The notes: generated by a model from the letters alone, not told the origin. A stretch of DNA of 64,000 bases from Mesorhizobium sp. AR02 (GCF_024746835.1 NZ_CP080531.1:7336001-7400000), one strand, 5' to 3'; shown: positions 16,275 through 25,879, numbered from the stretch's first letter. Program-made: numbers and translations.

Positions 16275-17672
16275 GTGAGCACGCCAAAGACCAGAACTGA
16301 AACCGATACGTTCGGCCCCATCGAGGTTGCCGCCGACCGCTATTGGGGTGCGCAGGCGCAGCGTTCCCTGGGCAATTTCAAGATCGGCTGGGAAAAGCAG
16401 CCGGTTTCGGTGGTGCGCGCGCTGGGCATCGTCAAGCGGGCTGCGGCGGAAGCCAATATGGAGCTGAAGCGGCTCGATCCTGCGATCGGCAAGGCGATCA
16501 TCGCGGCCGCGCAGGAGGTCATCGACGGCAAGCTCAATGACCATTTCCCGCTGGTGGTCTGGCAAACGGGCTCTGGTACACAGTCCAACATGAACGCCAA
16601 CGAGGTGATCTCCAACCGGGCGATCGAGATGCTGGGCGGCGTCATGGGCTCGAAGAAGCCGGTGCACCCCAACGACCACGTCAATATGAGCCAGTCGTCG
16701 AACGACACCTATCCGACGGCCATGCATATCGCCTGCGCCGAGCGCATCGTGCACGATCTGCTGCCGGCGCTGAAGCACCTGCACAAGGCGCTCGCCGCCA
16801 AGAGCAGGGAGTTCAACCACATCATCAAGATCGGCCGCACGCACACGCAGGATGCCACCCCTCTCACGCTGGGCCAGGAATTTTCCGGTTATGCGGCGCA
16901 GGTTGCCTCCTCGATCAAGCGCATCGAACTGACACTGCCCGGCCTGCAGGAACTGGCGCAGGGCGGCACCGCCGTCGGCACCGGCCTCAATGCGCCGGTC
17001 GGCTTCGCCGAGCGGGTGGCTGATCGCATCGCTGCCATCACCGGTATCGCCTTCGTCACCGCGCCGAACAAGTTCGAGGCGCTCGCGGCACACGATTCCA
17101 TGGTGTTCTCGCACGGCGCCATCAATGCGGCGGCCGCCGCGCTCTTCAAGGTCGCCAACGACATCCGCTTCCTCGGTTCCGGCCCGCGATCGGGCCTCGG
17201 CGAGTTGTCGCTGCCGGAAAACGAACCCGGTTCGTCGATCATGCCGGGCAAGGTCAATCCAACGCAGTGCGAAGCGATGACACAGGTCTGCGTGCAGGTG
17301 TTCGGCAACAACGCAGCAGTGACCTTCGCCGGCAGCCAGGGGCATTTCGAGCTCAATGTCTACAATCCGCTGATGGCCTACAATTTCCTGCAGTCGGTGC
17401 AGCTGCTCGCAGACGCGTCGGTCTCGTTCACCGACAATTGCGTCGTCGGCATCGAGGCGCGTGAAGACAACATCAAGGCGGCGCTCGACCGCTCGCTGAT
17501 GCTGGTGACGGCGCTCGCCCCAACCATCGGCTACGACAACGCCGCCAAGATCGCCAAGACGGCGCACAAGAACGGCACGACGCTGCGCGAGGAAGCGCTG
17601 GCCACCGGACTGGTCAGCGAGGCCGACTATGACCGGCTTGTGCGGCCGGAGGACATGACGCATCCGGGCTAA
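16275..17672 (+). CDS. fumC: Class II fumarate hydratase
   Basis: A 465-residue class II fumarase interconverting fumarate and malate in the citric acid cycle, a cytosolic homotetramer without an iron-sulfur cluster. Visible are [64 protein letters not shown] and the superfamily signature [14 protein letters not shown] at 16275 is chosen because GGAG lies 7 nt upstream and the length matches FumC; the frame stays open 34 codons further without a ribosome-binding site. It appears monocistronic. Confidence 0.96.
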   Translation: MSTPKTRTETDTFGPIEVAADRYWGAQAQRSLGNFKIGWEKQPVSVVRALGIVKRAAAEANMELKRLDPAIGKAIIAAAQEVIDGKLNDHFPLVVWQTGSGTQSNMNANEVISNRAIEMLGGVMGSKKPVHPNDHVNMSQSSNDTYPTAMHIACAERIVHDLLPALKHLHKALAAKSREFNHIIKIGRTHTQDATPLTLGQEFSGYAAQVASSIKRIELTLPGLQELAQGGTAVGTGLNAPVGFAERVADRIAAITGIAFVTAPNKFEALAAHDSMVFSHGAINAAAAALFKVANDIRFLGSGPRSGLGELSLPENEPGSSIMPGKVNPTQCEAMTQVCVQVFGNNAAVTFAGSQGHFELNVYNPLMAYNFLQSVQLLADASVSFTDNCVVGIEAREDNIKAALDRSLMLVTALAPTIGYDNAAKIAKTAHKNGTTLREEALATGLVSEADYDRLVRPEDMTHPG

Positions 17673-17683
17673 GTGTTTTGCGG

Positions 17684-17701
17684 CGGGAGAATTTACTCCC
17701 G
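17684..17701 (+). terminator. Hairpin downstream of fumC
   Basis: CGGGAG-AATTTA-CTCCCG forms a 6-bp stem, extended imperfectly by outer GCGG/CCGC, 11 nt after the fumC stop. There is no T-run, so termination is plausible but not certain. Confidence 0.35.
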
Positions 17702-17848
17702 TCACCGCATCGCCCGACAAGAATTTCGCGCTTCCTGGCCGATCACGGAAATGTACAGCCTGTGAACGATGTGTCGCCGGATAGGCGGCTTTGGTGAACA
17801 GTCGGCATCGTCTATCTCTGGGTCATTCAACCCATTCGGAGAGCCACC

Positions 17849-18271
17849 ATGTCCATCAACACTTCCGCCGCCGGCGCCGGCACCGCGTCCAACAGCTCTG
17901 TAACCATCCTGCTCGGCCGCATCCTGCTCGCGGTCATTTTCCTGCTTTCCGGTTTCGGCAAGCTCACCGCCATTTCCGGTACCGCTGCCTATTTCGGCGG
18001 CCTCGGCCTGCCCCTTCCGACCGTAACCGCGGTTGTCGTCGGCCTGATCGAACTGCTCGGCGGCCTTGCCGTCCTCGTCGGTTTCCAGACCAGGGTCGCC
18101 GCCGTGGTGCTCGCGGTCTTCACCGTCGCCACCGGACTTGTCGCACACACCGGCTGGGCCGACCAGATGCAGATGATCCAGTTTCTCAAGAACCTCGCCA
18201 TCACCGGCGGCTTCCTGCTGCTGGCTTCATCGGGCGCCGGCGCCTACTCGATCGACGCCAAGCGCGGCTGA
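17849..18271 (+). CDS. DoxX family membrane protein
   Basis: A 140-residue four-helix membrane protein of the DoxX family, beginning after a polar tail at VTILLGRILLAVIFLLSGFGKLTAISGTAAYFGGLGLP, with later spans VTAVVVGLIELLGGLAVLVGF, VAAVVLAVFTVATGLVAH and the final LAITGGFLLLASSGAGAYSIDA. Family members are linked to redox or sulfur metabolism, but no biochemical role can be fixed here. GGAGAG precedes the ATG at 17849. It is followed by a strong terminator and then a second DoxX gene of the same architecture. Confidence 0.88.
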   Translation: MSINTSAAGAGTASNSSVTILLGRILLAVIFLLSGFGKLTAISGTAAYFGGLGLPLPTVTAVVVGLIELLGGLAVLVGFQTRVAAVVLAVFTVATGLVAHTGWADQMQMIQFLKNLAITGGFLLLASSGAGAYSIDAKRG

Positions 18272-18325
18272 ACCCTCCCTCCCAAGCTCCCCCTCCCAGG
18301 CCCCCCCTCCCAGGCCTTGACAGAC

Positions 18326-18354
18326 GCGGCGCGGAATTTTCCGCGCCGCTTTTT
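18326..18354 (+). terminator. Rho-independent terminator after the first DoxX gene
   Basis: GCGGCGCGG and CCGCGCCGC form a 9-bp GC stem (11 bp including AA/TT), followed by TTTTT. It is preceded by a pyrimidine-rich tract with CCTCCCAGGCC repeated twice (about 18290-18317). Confidence 0.9.
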
Positions 18355-18456
18355 CGTTGTCTGGAATAGCCGGTTCGGTATCGGCCGAAGCCGCGCAGGG
18401 GTAAACTGCGCGGTAGCCGGCTCGAGCCCAATCGGGCGCAGGCAAGGGAGGTGGCC

Positions 18457-18861
18457 ATGGCCCGCAACGCATTGCTTCTGGTTTCGCGACTGCTGTTTGC
18501 CGTGCTGTTCGTACCGTCCGGCTTCCAGGCACTTGCCAACATCGCTGGCACAACCAGTTACTTCGCCGGCCTCGGTCTGCCGCTGCCGACGCTCGCTGCC
18601 TGGGGCACGGGCCTGTTCGAGCTGATCGCCGGATTGCTGATCCTCATCGGTTTCCAGACCCGGATCGTGGCACCGCTCTTGGCGGCCTTCTGCGTCGTTG
18701 CCGGTTTCATCGGCCATTACGGCCAGGGCGCCGATGATGCGACGCTCGCCTTCCTGCACCAGCAAATGCTGATGAAGGACATTGCGATATCAGGCGGCTT
18801 CCTGGCGCTGGCCATGGCTGGTGCGGGTGCCTGGTCGGCCGACGGACGCGGCGCGGTTTGA
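18457..18861 (+). CDS. DoxX family membrane protein, second copy
   Basis: A 134-residue DoxX-family protein, paralogous to the one at 17849: ARNALLLVSRLLFAVLFVPSGFQALANIAGTTSYFAGLGLPLPTL parallels its neighbour, and it ends AISGGFLALAMAGAGAWSADGR. Four membrane spans are predicted. The ATG at 18457 follows GGGAGG closely; the upstream in-frame GTG at 18451 overlaps that ribosome-binding site. The terminator between the two copies means each is expressed separately despite their likely origin by tandem duplication. Confidence 0.88.
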   Translation: MARNALLLVSRLLFAVLFVPSGFQALANIAGTTSYFAGLGLPLPTLAAWGTGLFELIAGLLILIGFQTRIVAPLLAAFCVVAGFIGHYGQGADDATLAFLHQQMLMKDIAISGGFLALAMAGAGAWSADGRGAV

Positions 18862-18893
18862 TATCTTTGCTTAAGCGCGCCCGAGCTGGTCGA

Positions 18894-19052
18894 CCCCCAC
18901 TCCGTCTCGGCTTCGCCGAGCCACCTCTCCCCCGATCGACGGGGTAGAGGAAGGGCGCGAGCCTATTGCCGCCAACGCTTTTCCAACGAGACTCCCTTCC
19001 TTTCCCTCCGGAGGGGGAAAGGTGGCGCTGCTTCGCAGCGACGGATTGGGGG
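18894..19052. repeat. Intergenic palindromic repeat element, rhizobial type
   Basis: A 159-bp element with inverted ends: CCCCCACTCCGTC at 18894-18906 and GACGGATTGGGGG at 19040-19052 match at 12 of 13 positions after inversion. Inside are the hairpins CTCGGC-TTC-GCCGAG (18907-18921) and CTCTCCCCC...GGGGTAGAG, and a second arm TTTCCCTCCGGAGGGGGAAA. Such mosaic palindromes are scattered in many rhizobial intergenic spaces. It separates the DoxX gene from the ppx terminus. Confidence 0.65.
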
Positions 19053-19153
19053 AAGCCGGTCCTCAAACGCGAAGCCGACGACGACTGATCACGACCGGGC
19101 AGGTCAAATACCCGCTTGAGTCAGATAGGACACGGTCTGCTATCAGGCCGCGC

Positions 19154-20689
19154 CTACTTCACCGAAACGCTCGGCCCACCCTCGACCGCCAGCACCAGCC
19201 TGCGGTTGGTGATCCGCGCCAGCTGCGCCAGGCGGCCGGCCGGCCGCTCGCCGTAGAGGTCGGAGAGCGACGCCGGCAACACCAGCGCCAGCACGCCATT
19301 GGCGCGCTGCTCCCATTTCAGTCTGGGCATGATGCCGGGCATCGAGGCCGTCAGCAGATAGACGACGCGCATCATCGCCGCCAGCACGCGAGCCCGCTCG
19401 AGGTAGCGCGGTGTTGCCAGTGCCTTGATTTCCGGTGCGATGGATTCGTTGAAGATGCCGTCGTGCCGATAGGCGTTGGCCAAAGCCAGGAAGGCACGGC
19501 CGGGATGGTCGACGCCGTAGAAAGAGGCATGGGCAATGATGTTGAGCGACTGCCTGCCGCGGTATTCCGGGTGCGCGCGCCAGCCGATGTCGGCCAGCAA
19601 TGCGGCGGCGTGGCGGTAGCGCGCCTCGTCCTCGGTCTCGTCGATGCCGAAGGCGGCAAAGGATTTGGCCGTCCAGTCGACCAGCTCATGCGCATGGGTG
19701 ACCGAGCGCGAGCGCAACCGGGCGAGTTCCTCGGATGCCGAAATCAACGGATCGGCCTTCTGCTCGGCCTCGTCGAGCAGCGAATAGAGGAAGCCTTCGC
19801 GCACACCGAGCGCCGAGACGATGATCTTCGACGGCTGCATCGCCACCATGATCTCCTGCAGCACGATGGCGCCATAGGGCAGCAGCGAGCGGCGGTTCTT
19901 CGAGACGCCTTCGATCCCCTTGACCTTCTCGATCTCGGCCTTGGCCACCTGCTTGAGAAAGGTCGTCGCACTGTCGGCTGACATCTCGTAATGGTGCATG
20001 ACGCCCAGCGGGTAGTTGGTCATCTCCATGTGCAGCCGGGCGAGGTTTCGCCAGGTGCCGCCGACGGCGTAGAAGGGCCGGCCCTGCCCGCCCTTCAACA
20101 GCTTGGCCCGCGCCAGCTCGTCACGCGCGATCTTCTGCGCCTGGGTGAGCGAATTCTTCGCCATGTCCTGCAGGCGCAGGCCACCGAGCGGCAGCGTTAT
20201 GCCGTCACCGATCGCCTCGCCATTGACGTCGACCAGTTCGAGGCTGCCGCCACCCAGATCGCCGGCGATGCCATTGGCCGGGTGGAAGCCGGAAATGACG
20301 CCGAGCGCCGAATAGTAAGCTTCCTGGCGCCCGCTGATCACGCGGATCTCGGTTTTCAGCACGTCTTCGGCGCGGTGGATGAAATCGGGACCGTTGATTG
20401 CCTCACGCGCCGCGGCGGTGGCCAGAACATACATATGCTCGGAGCCGGCCTGATCGGACAGCGCACGAAAGCGGCGGAACTCTTCCATCGAGCGCGTCAC
20501 CGCCTCGGGGTCGAGTTTGCCGGTCGAAACGATGCCGCGGCCAAGACCAGCCAGCATCTTTTCGTTGAACAGCATGGTCGGCGAGCGCGCCAGCCCTTCA
20601 TAGACAACGAGGCGGATCGAATTCGACCCGATGTCGATGATGGACAGCGGTCGGCGGTCCTGCAGCCGGCCCTGGGAATCAGACAGCAT
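19154..20689 (-). CDS. ppx: Exopolyphosphatase, Ppx/GppA family
   Basis: A 511-residue Ppx/GppA phosphatase that removes terminal phosphates from polyphosphate (or pppGpp). The ASKHA ATPase-fold motifs are SIIDIGSNSIRLVVYEG at the N-terminus, the catalytic glutamate region SGRQEAYYSALGV and the P-loop-like AGDLGGGSLELV. A C-terminal helical HD-like region (AALLADIGWRAHPEYRG, IAHASFYGVDHPGRA) is typical of proteobacterial Ppx. The ATG at 20689 overlaps the ppk stop (TGATG), so the two polyphosphate enzymes are coupled. Confidence 0.93.
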   Translation of the reverse strand: MLSDSQGRLQDRRPLSIIDIGSNSIRLVVYEGLARSPTMLFNEKMLAGLGRGIVSTGKLDPEAVTRSMEEFRRFRALSDQAGSEHMYVLATAAAREAINGPDFIHRAEDVLKTEIRVISGRQEAYYSALGVISGFHPANGIAGDLGGGSLELVDVNGEAIGDGITLPLGGLRLQDMAKNSLTQAQKIARDELARAKLLKGGQGRPFYAVGGTWRNLARLHMEMTNYPLGVMHHYEMSADSATTFLKQVAKAEIEKVKGIEGVSKNRRSLLPYGAIVLQEIMVAMQPSKIIVSALGVREGFLYSLLDEAEQKADPLISASEELARLRSRSVTHAHELVDWTAKSFAAFGIDETEDEARYRHAAALLADIGWRAHPEYRGRQSLNIIAHASFYGVDHPGRAFLALANAYRHDGIFNESIAPEIKALATPRYLERARVLAAMMRVVYLLTASMPGIMPRLKWEQRANGVLALVLPASLSDLYGERPAGRLAQLARITNRRLVLAVEGGPSVSVK

Positions 20690-22890
20690 CAGGTGGACGC
20701 TGCGGCGTTCTTCTTGCGGCGCTTGAACTGCGCAATGCGCTTGGGCGCATGCGACTTCAGCGCGTCACCCCGTCCCGACAGGCTCGGATTGGTCATGAAA
20801 TATTCCTGCGCGTTGAACGGTTCCTCGCCCTCCTCCAGCACCACGCGCCGGGAGGTTCCATCAGCCAATACGTCGAAACTTTGCTGATTGTCCATGATGT
20901 TGCCCAGCATGATCTGGCCCAGGATCTGTTCATGCACAGTTGGATTGGTGATCGGCACCATGGTTTCGACGCGGCGGTCAAGATTGCGCGGCATCAGGTC
21001 GGCCGAGGAGATGTAGACGATCGCTTCATCCGAGGGCAGACCATGGCCGTTGCCGAAGCAATAGATGCGGCTGTGTTCGAGGAACCGGCCGACGATCGAC
21101 TTGACCCTGATGTTTTCCGACAGGCCCGGCACCTGCGGCCGCAGGCAGCAGATACCGCGCACAACAAGGTCGATTTCTACCCCCGCGCGGCTGGCATCGT
21201 AAAGCGCGTCGATGACGATCGGGTCGACGAGCGCGTTCATCTTCATCCAGATGCGCGCCGGCTTTCCTTCCAGCGCATGGGCGACTTCGTCGGAAATGTG
21301 CTTCAAGATGCGGCTTCTCAGCGTGAACGGCGAGATCGCGATCCGCATTTCATCGGTCGGCTCGGCATAGCCGGTGATGAAGTTGAACAGCTGGGCGACA
21401 TCGCGGGCGATCGTCGGATCGGTGGTGAAAAAGGACAGGTCGGTGTAGATGCGCGCGGTGACGGGGTGGTAGTTGCCAGTGCCGAGATGCACATAGTTGC
21501 GCAGCTTGCCGTCCTCGCGCCGCACCACCAGCGACATTTTCGCGTGGGTCTTCAACTCGAGGAAGCCGAACACGACCTGCACGCCGGCGCGCTCGAGATC
21601 GCGCGCCCAGCGGATATTGGCTTCCTCGTCGAAGCGGGCCTTGAGCTCGACCAATGCGGTCACCGACTTGCCGGCCTCGGCCGCGTCGACCAGCGCGCGC
21701 ACGATCGGGCTGTCGTTGGAGGTGCGGTAGAGCGTCTGCTTGATCGCCACCACTTCGGGATCGGCCATGGCCTGGCGCAGGAACTGCACGACGACGTCGA
21801 AGGATTCATAGGGGTGATGGACGACAATGTCCTTCTCGCGGATGGCGGCAAAGCAGTCGCCGCCATGCTCGCGGATGCGCTCGGGAAAGCGCGGATTGTA
21901 GGGGGTGAACTTCAGGTCATCGCGGGGGATGGAGACAATCTCGGAGATCTGGCTGAGCGCCAGCGGACCGGTGAGCACGCTGATGCGGCTCGACGACACG
22001 CCAAGCTCGCCGGCGACGAAATCGCGCAATTCGCTCGGCATCAGCTTGTCGAATTCGATGCGGATCACCGAACCGCGGCGGCGGCGCTTCAGCGCCGTCT
22101 CGAACAGGCGCACGAGATCTTCCGATTCTTCCTCGACCTCGATATCGCTGTCTCGAATGATGCGGAACGTGCCGGAACCCTTGACCTCGTAGCCCGGAAA
22201 CAGCTTGCCGATATAGAGGCCGACCGCCTCTTCCAACGGGATAAAGCGGACATGGTGCTTGCGATCGGGCAAACGGATGAAGCGCTTCAGCGCCACCGGC
22301 AGACGCAAGAGCGCACTCATCTCCTCGCCATTCTTGCGGTGGCGCAGCTGCAGCGCCATCGAGAAGCCGAGATTGGGAATGAACGGGAACGGATGCGCCG
22401 GGTCGATCGACAGCGGGGTGAGCACCGGAAACACCTGGTCCTGGAAATGCTCTTCCAGCCAGACTTTTTCGTCCTTGGTCAGCGCATCTCGCGTAATGCT
22501 CTCGATGCCTTCCTTGTTGAGCAGAACGGTCAGCGCCGAAAGGCTTTTCTGCTGGTCTTCCTGCAGCCGCTCGACCTCGCGCAACAGTTGCTCGAGCTGC
22601 TGTTCGGGGGTGCGGCCATCAGGGCTCTTCAGCACAATGCCCTCGCGGACCTGGCCGGCGAGGCCGGCGACACGCACCATGAAGAACTCGTCGAGGTTGG
22701 CGGCCGAGATCGACAGGAAGCGGACACGCTCCAGCAACGGATGATGGGTGTTCAGCGATTCTTCGAGCACGCGGCGATTGAATTGCAGCCAGGAAAACTC
22801 GCGATTGACGAAACGGTCCGGGTTACCGCTTTCCGGGCTCGCCGCCTCGACATTGATGAATTCGCTCTGCACCGGCTTCAGTTCGTTCAT
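20689..22890 (-). CDS. ppk: Polyphosphate kinase 1
   Basis: A 733-residue PPK1 that reversibly polymerises the gamma-phosphate of ATP into polyphosphate. It has the four PPK1 regions: [19 protein letters not shown] at the N-terminus, the head domain, and two phospholipase-D-like C-terminal domains with the autophosphorylated histidine in [15 protein letters not shown] and a second conserved histidine in [20 protein letters not shown] precedes the ATG at 22890. It forms an operon with ppx, pairing synthesis with degradation. The spacer upstream carries a perfect palindrome at 22915-22930. Confidence 0.96.
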   Translation of the reverse strand: MNELKPVQSEFINVEAASPESGNPDRFVNREFSWLQFNRRVLEESLNTHHPLLERVRFLSISAANLDEFFMVRVAGLAGQVREGIVLKSPDGRTPEQQLEQLLREVERLQEDQQKSLSALTVLLNKEGIESITRDALTKDEKVWLEEHFQDQVFPVLTPLSIDPAHPFPFIPNLGFSMALQLRHRKNGEEMSALLRLPVALKRFIRLPDRKHHVRFIPLEEAVGLYIGKLFPGYEVKGSGTFRIIRDSDIEVEEESEDLVRLFETALKRRRRGSVIRIEFDKLMPSELRDFVAGELGVSSSRISVLTGPLALSQISEIVSIPRDDLKFTPYNPRFPERIREHGGDCFAAIREKDIVVHHPYESFDVVVQFLRQAMADPEVVAIKQTLYRTSNDSPIVRALVDAAEAGKSVTALVELKARFDEEANIRWARDLERAGVQVVFGFLELKTHAKMSLVVRREDGKLRNYVHLGTGNYHPVTARIYTDLSFFTTDPTIARDVAQLFNFITGYAEPTDEMRIAISPFTLRSRILKHISDEVAHALEGKPARIWMKMNALVDPIVIDALYDASRAGVEIDLVVRGICCLRPQVPGLSENIRVKSIVGRFLEHSRIYCFGNGHGLPSDEAIVYISSADLMPRNLDRRVETMVPITNPTVHEQILGQIMLGNIMDNQQSFDVLADGTSRRVVLEEGEEPFNAQEYFMTNPSLSGRGDALKSHAPKRIAQFKRRKKNAAAST

Positions 22891-22914
22891 GGTTCCTGCT
22901 CTTCCCACCAGCTC

Positions 22915-22930
22915 AGCCGGTTAACCGGCT
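22915..22930. promoter_or_regulatory. Perfect 16-bp palindrome upstream of ppk
   Basis: AGCCGGTTAACCGGCT lies 25 bp upstream of the ppk start, in the divergent spacer to the zinc-finger gene at 23035. It may be an operator or a leader hairpin; no regulator can be named. Confidence 0.45.
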
Positions 22931-23034
22931 TAACTTATCCTCTGACAGGCTTTTGCGACAGTTTCATTTCATCGATCTTGCAAAGAGACCTGTTATGATC
23001 CAGATGCATGCGAGACTGCGTTAAGGAGACGACG

Positions 23035-23280
23035 ATGGCAGGCGGTTCCATTCCCCATTTCCAGAACGATGCGGGCCATCCGGCGATCGACATCGGGGTC
23101 AAGGAATTCATGTGCACGGGCGCCAACCCGCCTTTCGACCACCCGCATGTGTTTCTCGACATGGGCGACGACAATGAGAAAGTCTGCCCCTATTGCTCCA
23201 CGCTCTACCGCTATTCGCCAAAGCTGAAGGCGACGGAAACGCTGCCGGCCGGCTGCCTCTACATCGACCAGGCCGCCTAG
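23035..23280 (+). CDS. CHCC-type zinc-finger protein (NDUFS6-like)
   Basis: An 81-residue protein with the zf-CHCC pattern: MCTGANPPFDHPHVFLDMG followed by VCPYCSTLYRY, giving Cys, His and Cys-x-x-Cys ligands for one zinc. The family corresponds to the NDUFS6 accessory subunit of alphaproteobacterial and mitochondrial complex I. AAGGAGAC precedes the ATG at 23035. It is divergent from ppk and followed 19 nt later by a flavin monooxygenase gene, with which it may be co-transcribed. Confidence 0.88.
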   Translation: MAGGSIPHFQNDAGHPAIDIGVKEFMCTGANPPFDHPHVFLDMGDDNEKVCPYCSTLYRYSPKLKATETLPAGCLYIDQAA

Positions 23281-23299
23281 GCCTCCAGCGGCTGAGCCC

Positions 23300-24547
23300 A
23301 TGCACGACGCACAGTTCCGGCAAGTCATCGTCGCCGGGGCCGGCGTTGCCGGGCTGACAGCCGCCCTCGCCTTCGCCGCACGCGGCTACCCCGTGCGGGT
23401 GTTCGAACAGGTGCCGCGCCTGGAAGCGGTTGGCGCCGGCATCCAGCTTTCTCCCAACGCGACACGCATCCTGCGAGACCTCGGCGTGCTGGACCGGCTG
23501 TTGCGGACAGCGGTTATGCCGGAAGCGGTGGTGCTGAAAGACGCCGCGACGTTGCGCGAACTGGCCCACGTGCCGCTGGGGCAAGCCGGCGAAAGGCGTT
23601 GGGGGGCGCCTTATCTCGTCGCCCACAGGGCCGACCTGCAGAGCGCACTGACGGCGCGTGTTGCCGATATGCCGGGTATTCATCTCACCACCGGTACGCG
23701 CGTCGCCAGCATTGCCACCGGCAGCCATGGTGTTACGGCGAGTGTCGAGGTCAACGGCAAGACGGCCGAGGCACAAGGCTCCTTGCTGGTCGGCGCCGAT
23801 GGCGTCTGGTCCTCGGTGCGCGCGCTTGTCGATTCGACCAAGAGGGTGGCATCGCCAAGAAGCCGTTTTTCGGGCGAACTGGCCTGGCGCGCCACCATCG
23901 CGGGCGACAGCCCCGCCGGGCACGCCTTTGCCGCGATCGGCGCGGCCGACTGCGTCACGACCTTTCTGCATCCGGGCTTCCACATGGTCGCCTATCCCGT
24001 CAGCAAGGGTGATGCCTTCAACCTCGTCGCCTTCACCAAAGGCGAGCGCATTGCCGAGGGCTGGTCCGGCCATGCCGATCCCGGCATCCTGGCCGCCGCT
24101 ATGCGCGGCACCGCGCCAGGTCTCGCAAAGCTGATGGAACTGGCCGGCCCGTGGCTGACGTGGCCGCTCCATACCGTCGAACAGAAGCCGCCCTGGACAA
24201 CGCCGGATGGCATCGCACTGATCGGCGACGCCGCACATGCGATGACGCCGTTCGCCGCACAAGGTGCGGCGATGGCGATCGAGGATGCGGCTACGCTTGC
24301 GAGTGTCATCGCAGACTTCCCTGCCCATCTCCTGGGCGCGCTTACCGTCTGGGAGCAGTCTCGGCGGCCGCGTGTCGCACAGGTCGCCCGACGCGGTGCT
24401 GTCAACCGCCTCGCTTGGCATGCGTCAGGTCCTGTGGCGATTGCCCGCAACCTGTTCCTGAAGGCGCGTCCGCCGGAGAAGCTCGCGGCGGATTTGGATT
24501 GGCTCTATGGCTGGCGGGATGAGCAGACTGAATCTGCCAGCCCTTGA
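23300..24547 (+). CDS. FAD-dependent monooxygenase (salicylate-hydroxylase-like)
   Basis: A 415-residue group A flavin monooxygenase. The FAD motif is VIVAGAGVAGLTAALAFAARG at the N-terminus, followed by the DG motif LVGADGVWSSVRAL and the second FAD motif GIALIGDAAHAMTPFAAQGAAMAIEDA. Relatives hydroxylate aromatic acids with NAD(P)H and O2. No catabolic genes adjoin it, so the substrate stays open. The ATG at 23300 is used, giving the usual N-terminal distance to the FAD motif. Confidence 0.88.
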   Translation: MHDAQFRQVIVAGAGVAGLTAALAFAARGYPVRVFEQVPRLEAVGAGIQLSPNATRILRDLGVLDRLLRTAVMPEAVVLKDAATLRELAHVPLGQAGERRWGAPYLVAHRADLQSALTARVADMPGIHLTTGTRVASIATGSHGVTASVEVNGKTAEAQGSLLVGADGVWSSVRALVDSTKRVASPRSRFSGELAWRATIAGDSPAGHAFAAIGAADCVTTFLHPGFHMVAYPVSKGDAFNLVAFTKGERIAEGWSGHADPGILAAAMRGTAPGLAKLMELAGPWLTWPLHTVEQKPPWTTPDGIALIGDAAHAMTPFAAQGAAMAIEDAATLASVIADFPAHLLGALTVWEQSRRPRVAQVARRGAVNRLAWHASGPVAIARNLFLKARPPEKLAADLDWLYGWRDEQTESASP

Positions 24548-24597
24548 AGTAGTGGCAATTTGTAGTTACATTTTCGTAGTTATATGTGAGGCATAGA

Positions 24598-24888
24598 TTG
24601 CGATTTGAGTGGGATGCTGAAAAAGCGATGTCCAACTTGCGCAAACATGGCGTGAGTTTTGAGGTCGCCGCTCGTGCTTTCCTCGACCCCTTTGCACTGA
24701 CAGTTCAAGACCGGGTGGAGGAAGGTGAATACCGCTGGCAGACGATTGGCGCCGTCGATGGAACATTGGTGCTGTTGATAGCGCATGCCGACCGAGAGGA
24801 AGACGGGATCGAGGTGATCCGCATCATTTCAGCACGGCTCGCTACGCCTAAGGAGAGAAGAAGCTATGGGCAAAATCGTCCGACATGA
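24598..24888 (+). CDS. brnT: BrnT family toxin
   Basis: A 96-residue BrnT-type ribonuclease toxin, RelE-like in fold. It carries the family pattern RFEWDAEKAMSNLRKHGVSFEVAARAFLDP, then GEYRWQTIGAVDGTLVLLIAHADRE and the C-terminal IEVIRIISARLATPKERRSY. TTG at 24598 is preferred: GAGG lies 6 nt upstream and the N-terminus then matches BrnT (M-RFEWD). A GTG at 24586 is the alternative but lacks a ribosome-binding site. It overlaps the antitoxin gene by 23 nt. Confidence 0.9.
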   Translation: MRFEWDAEKAMSNLRKHGVSFEVAARAFLDPFALTVQDRVEEGEYRWQTIGAVDGTLVLLIAHADREEDGIEVIRIISARLATPKERRSYGQNRPT

Positions 24889-25189
24889 AATCGACCCCGT
24901 GAATCCGTCTCTTTTGACAGAGGCTCAGAAGGCCGAGATCGCTGCTCTTAAGGCGCGATCGGAGAGCGATGTCGATACCAGCGATATTCCCGAATTGACC
25001 GAAAAGTTCTGGCAGAACGCGGTCCGAAATCCCTACTTCAAACCGATCAAGCAGCAGTTGACCCTTCGTCTCGATTCCGATCTCGTCGCCTGGTTCAAGA
25101 GACGCGAGCCGGACGGCCGGGGCTATCAGAGCGCGATCAACAAGGCGCTTCGAGAGTATGTAGCAAAGCAGGAGCAAAAGACCGGCTGA
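24866..25189 (+). CDS. brnA: BrnA family antitoxin
   Basis: A 107-residue BrnA antitoxin. The C-terminal part (FKPIKQQLTLRLDSDLVAWFKRREPDGRGYQSAINKALREYVAKQ) is a ribbon-helix-helix DNA-binding unit typical of BrnA; the N-terminal part should wrap and neutralise BrnT. GGAGAG precedes the ATG at 24866, inside the end of brnT, so the pair is translationally coupled with the toxin gene first, the usual BrnTA order. The complex is expected to repress its own promoter. Confidence 0.9.
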   Translation: MGKIVRHEIDPVNPSLLTEAQKAEIAALKARSESDVDTSDIPELTEKFWQNAVRNPYFKPIKQQLTLRLDSDLVAWFKRREPDGRGYQSAINKALREYVAKQEQKTG

Positions 25190-25213
25190 CCCGTTCCTCG
25201 ATATCTTCAGTCG

Positions 25214-25879
25214 TCAATTGTACAACCGCATCGACAGACCGAGCGAAACCGGCAGCGGGTTCCACCAGCCGGTGCGCAGGCCGGCAGTGCGCAGCGCGGC
25301 GGCGGTCCAGGTGTTGCAGCCGACCAGTGCGTTGAAATGGCCGTTGGCTTCGAAGAAACCGTCGAATCTGGAATAAGCGGCATTCTGGATATGGATCGGG
25401 CCACTCGGTCCCTGCTGAAAACTGGCCTGGATAAAATCAAGCAATGCCGCGAACTGGTCCTTACCGATGTCGAAGCCGGCGACATCGGGATGCGGCTCGA
25501 CGATATCGCCGGCGACATCGACATGCATGACCGACGCGTCGAGGGTCAGCGCTTTCATCACTGGAACGGCTTTGAGTTCAGACCAGGTCGGCGTTTCCAG
25601 ATAGAAGGCGCGGCCACCCCAGCCGAAGACGATGTAGCGCACCTCAGGAATGTCGGTCGGGATGCCGGCTTTGACCAAAAAATGAAAGCGCTGACGCACA
25701 GCATCGTCGACCGGAATGGCGATGTCGGTATGGATCGGATTTCTCAGCACCAGGATATGACGCGTCGCAGACTTGTCGCCGGCTGTTTGCCAGAGTGGCC
25801 GCGGCACCAAAGTGCCGAGCGTCACGGCGAACGCGACCGCGATCAACAGCAGACCAAGAATACGACCGAGCTTTTTCAT
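25214..25879 (-). CDS. DUF2459 (TIGR02117-type) protein
   Basis: A 221-residue protein with an N-terminal hydrophobic segment (KKLGRILGLLLIAVAFAVTLGTLV), probably a membrane anchor or signal. The remaining sequence has the DUF2459 pattern: NPIHTDIAIPV, YIVFGWGGRAFYLETPTW, NALVGCNTWTAAALRTAGL. The conserved His and Cys resemble a cysteine-hydrolase-like arrangement, but no activity is established. The ATG at 25879 is chosen because the hydrophobic segment begins there. Confidence 0.8.
   Translation of the reverse strand: MKKLGRILGLLLIAVAFAVTLGTLVPRPLWQTAGDKSATRHILVLRNPIHTDIAIPVDDAVRQRFHFLVKAGIPTDIPEVRYIVFGWGGRAFYLETPTWSELKAVPVMKALTLDASVMHVDVAGDIVEPHPDVAGFDIGKDQFAALLDFIQASFQQGPSGPIHIQNAAYSRFDGFFEANGHFNALVGCNTWTAAALRTAGLRTGWWNPLPVSLGLSMRLYN

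Noticed and set aside
16017..17720. Long open frame antisense to fumC (567 codons)
   Set aside because: It is a GC-rich shadow of a well-conserved fumarase gene and shows no protein features or ribosome-binding site.
22941..22961. Possible Pho box upstream of ppk (two CTGTC words on the minus strand)
   Set aside because: The repeats are 13 bp apart instead of 11, and the flanking bases do not fit CTGTCAT; I do not count it as a PhoB site.
20749..22998. Long open frame antisense to ppk (749 codons)
   Set aside because: It is the complement of the ppk coding sequence; composition is typical of shadow frames and no domain is seen.
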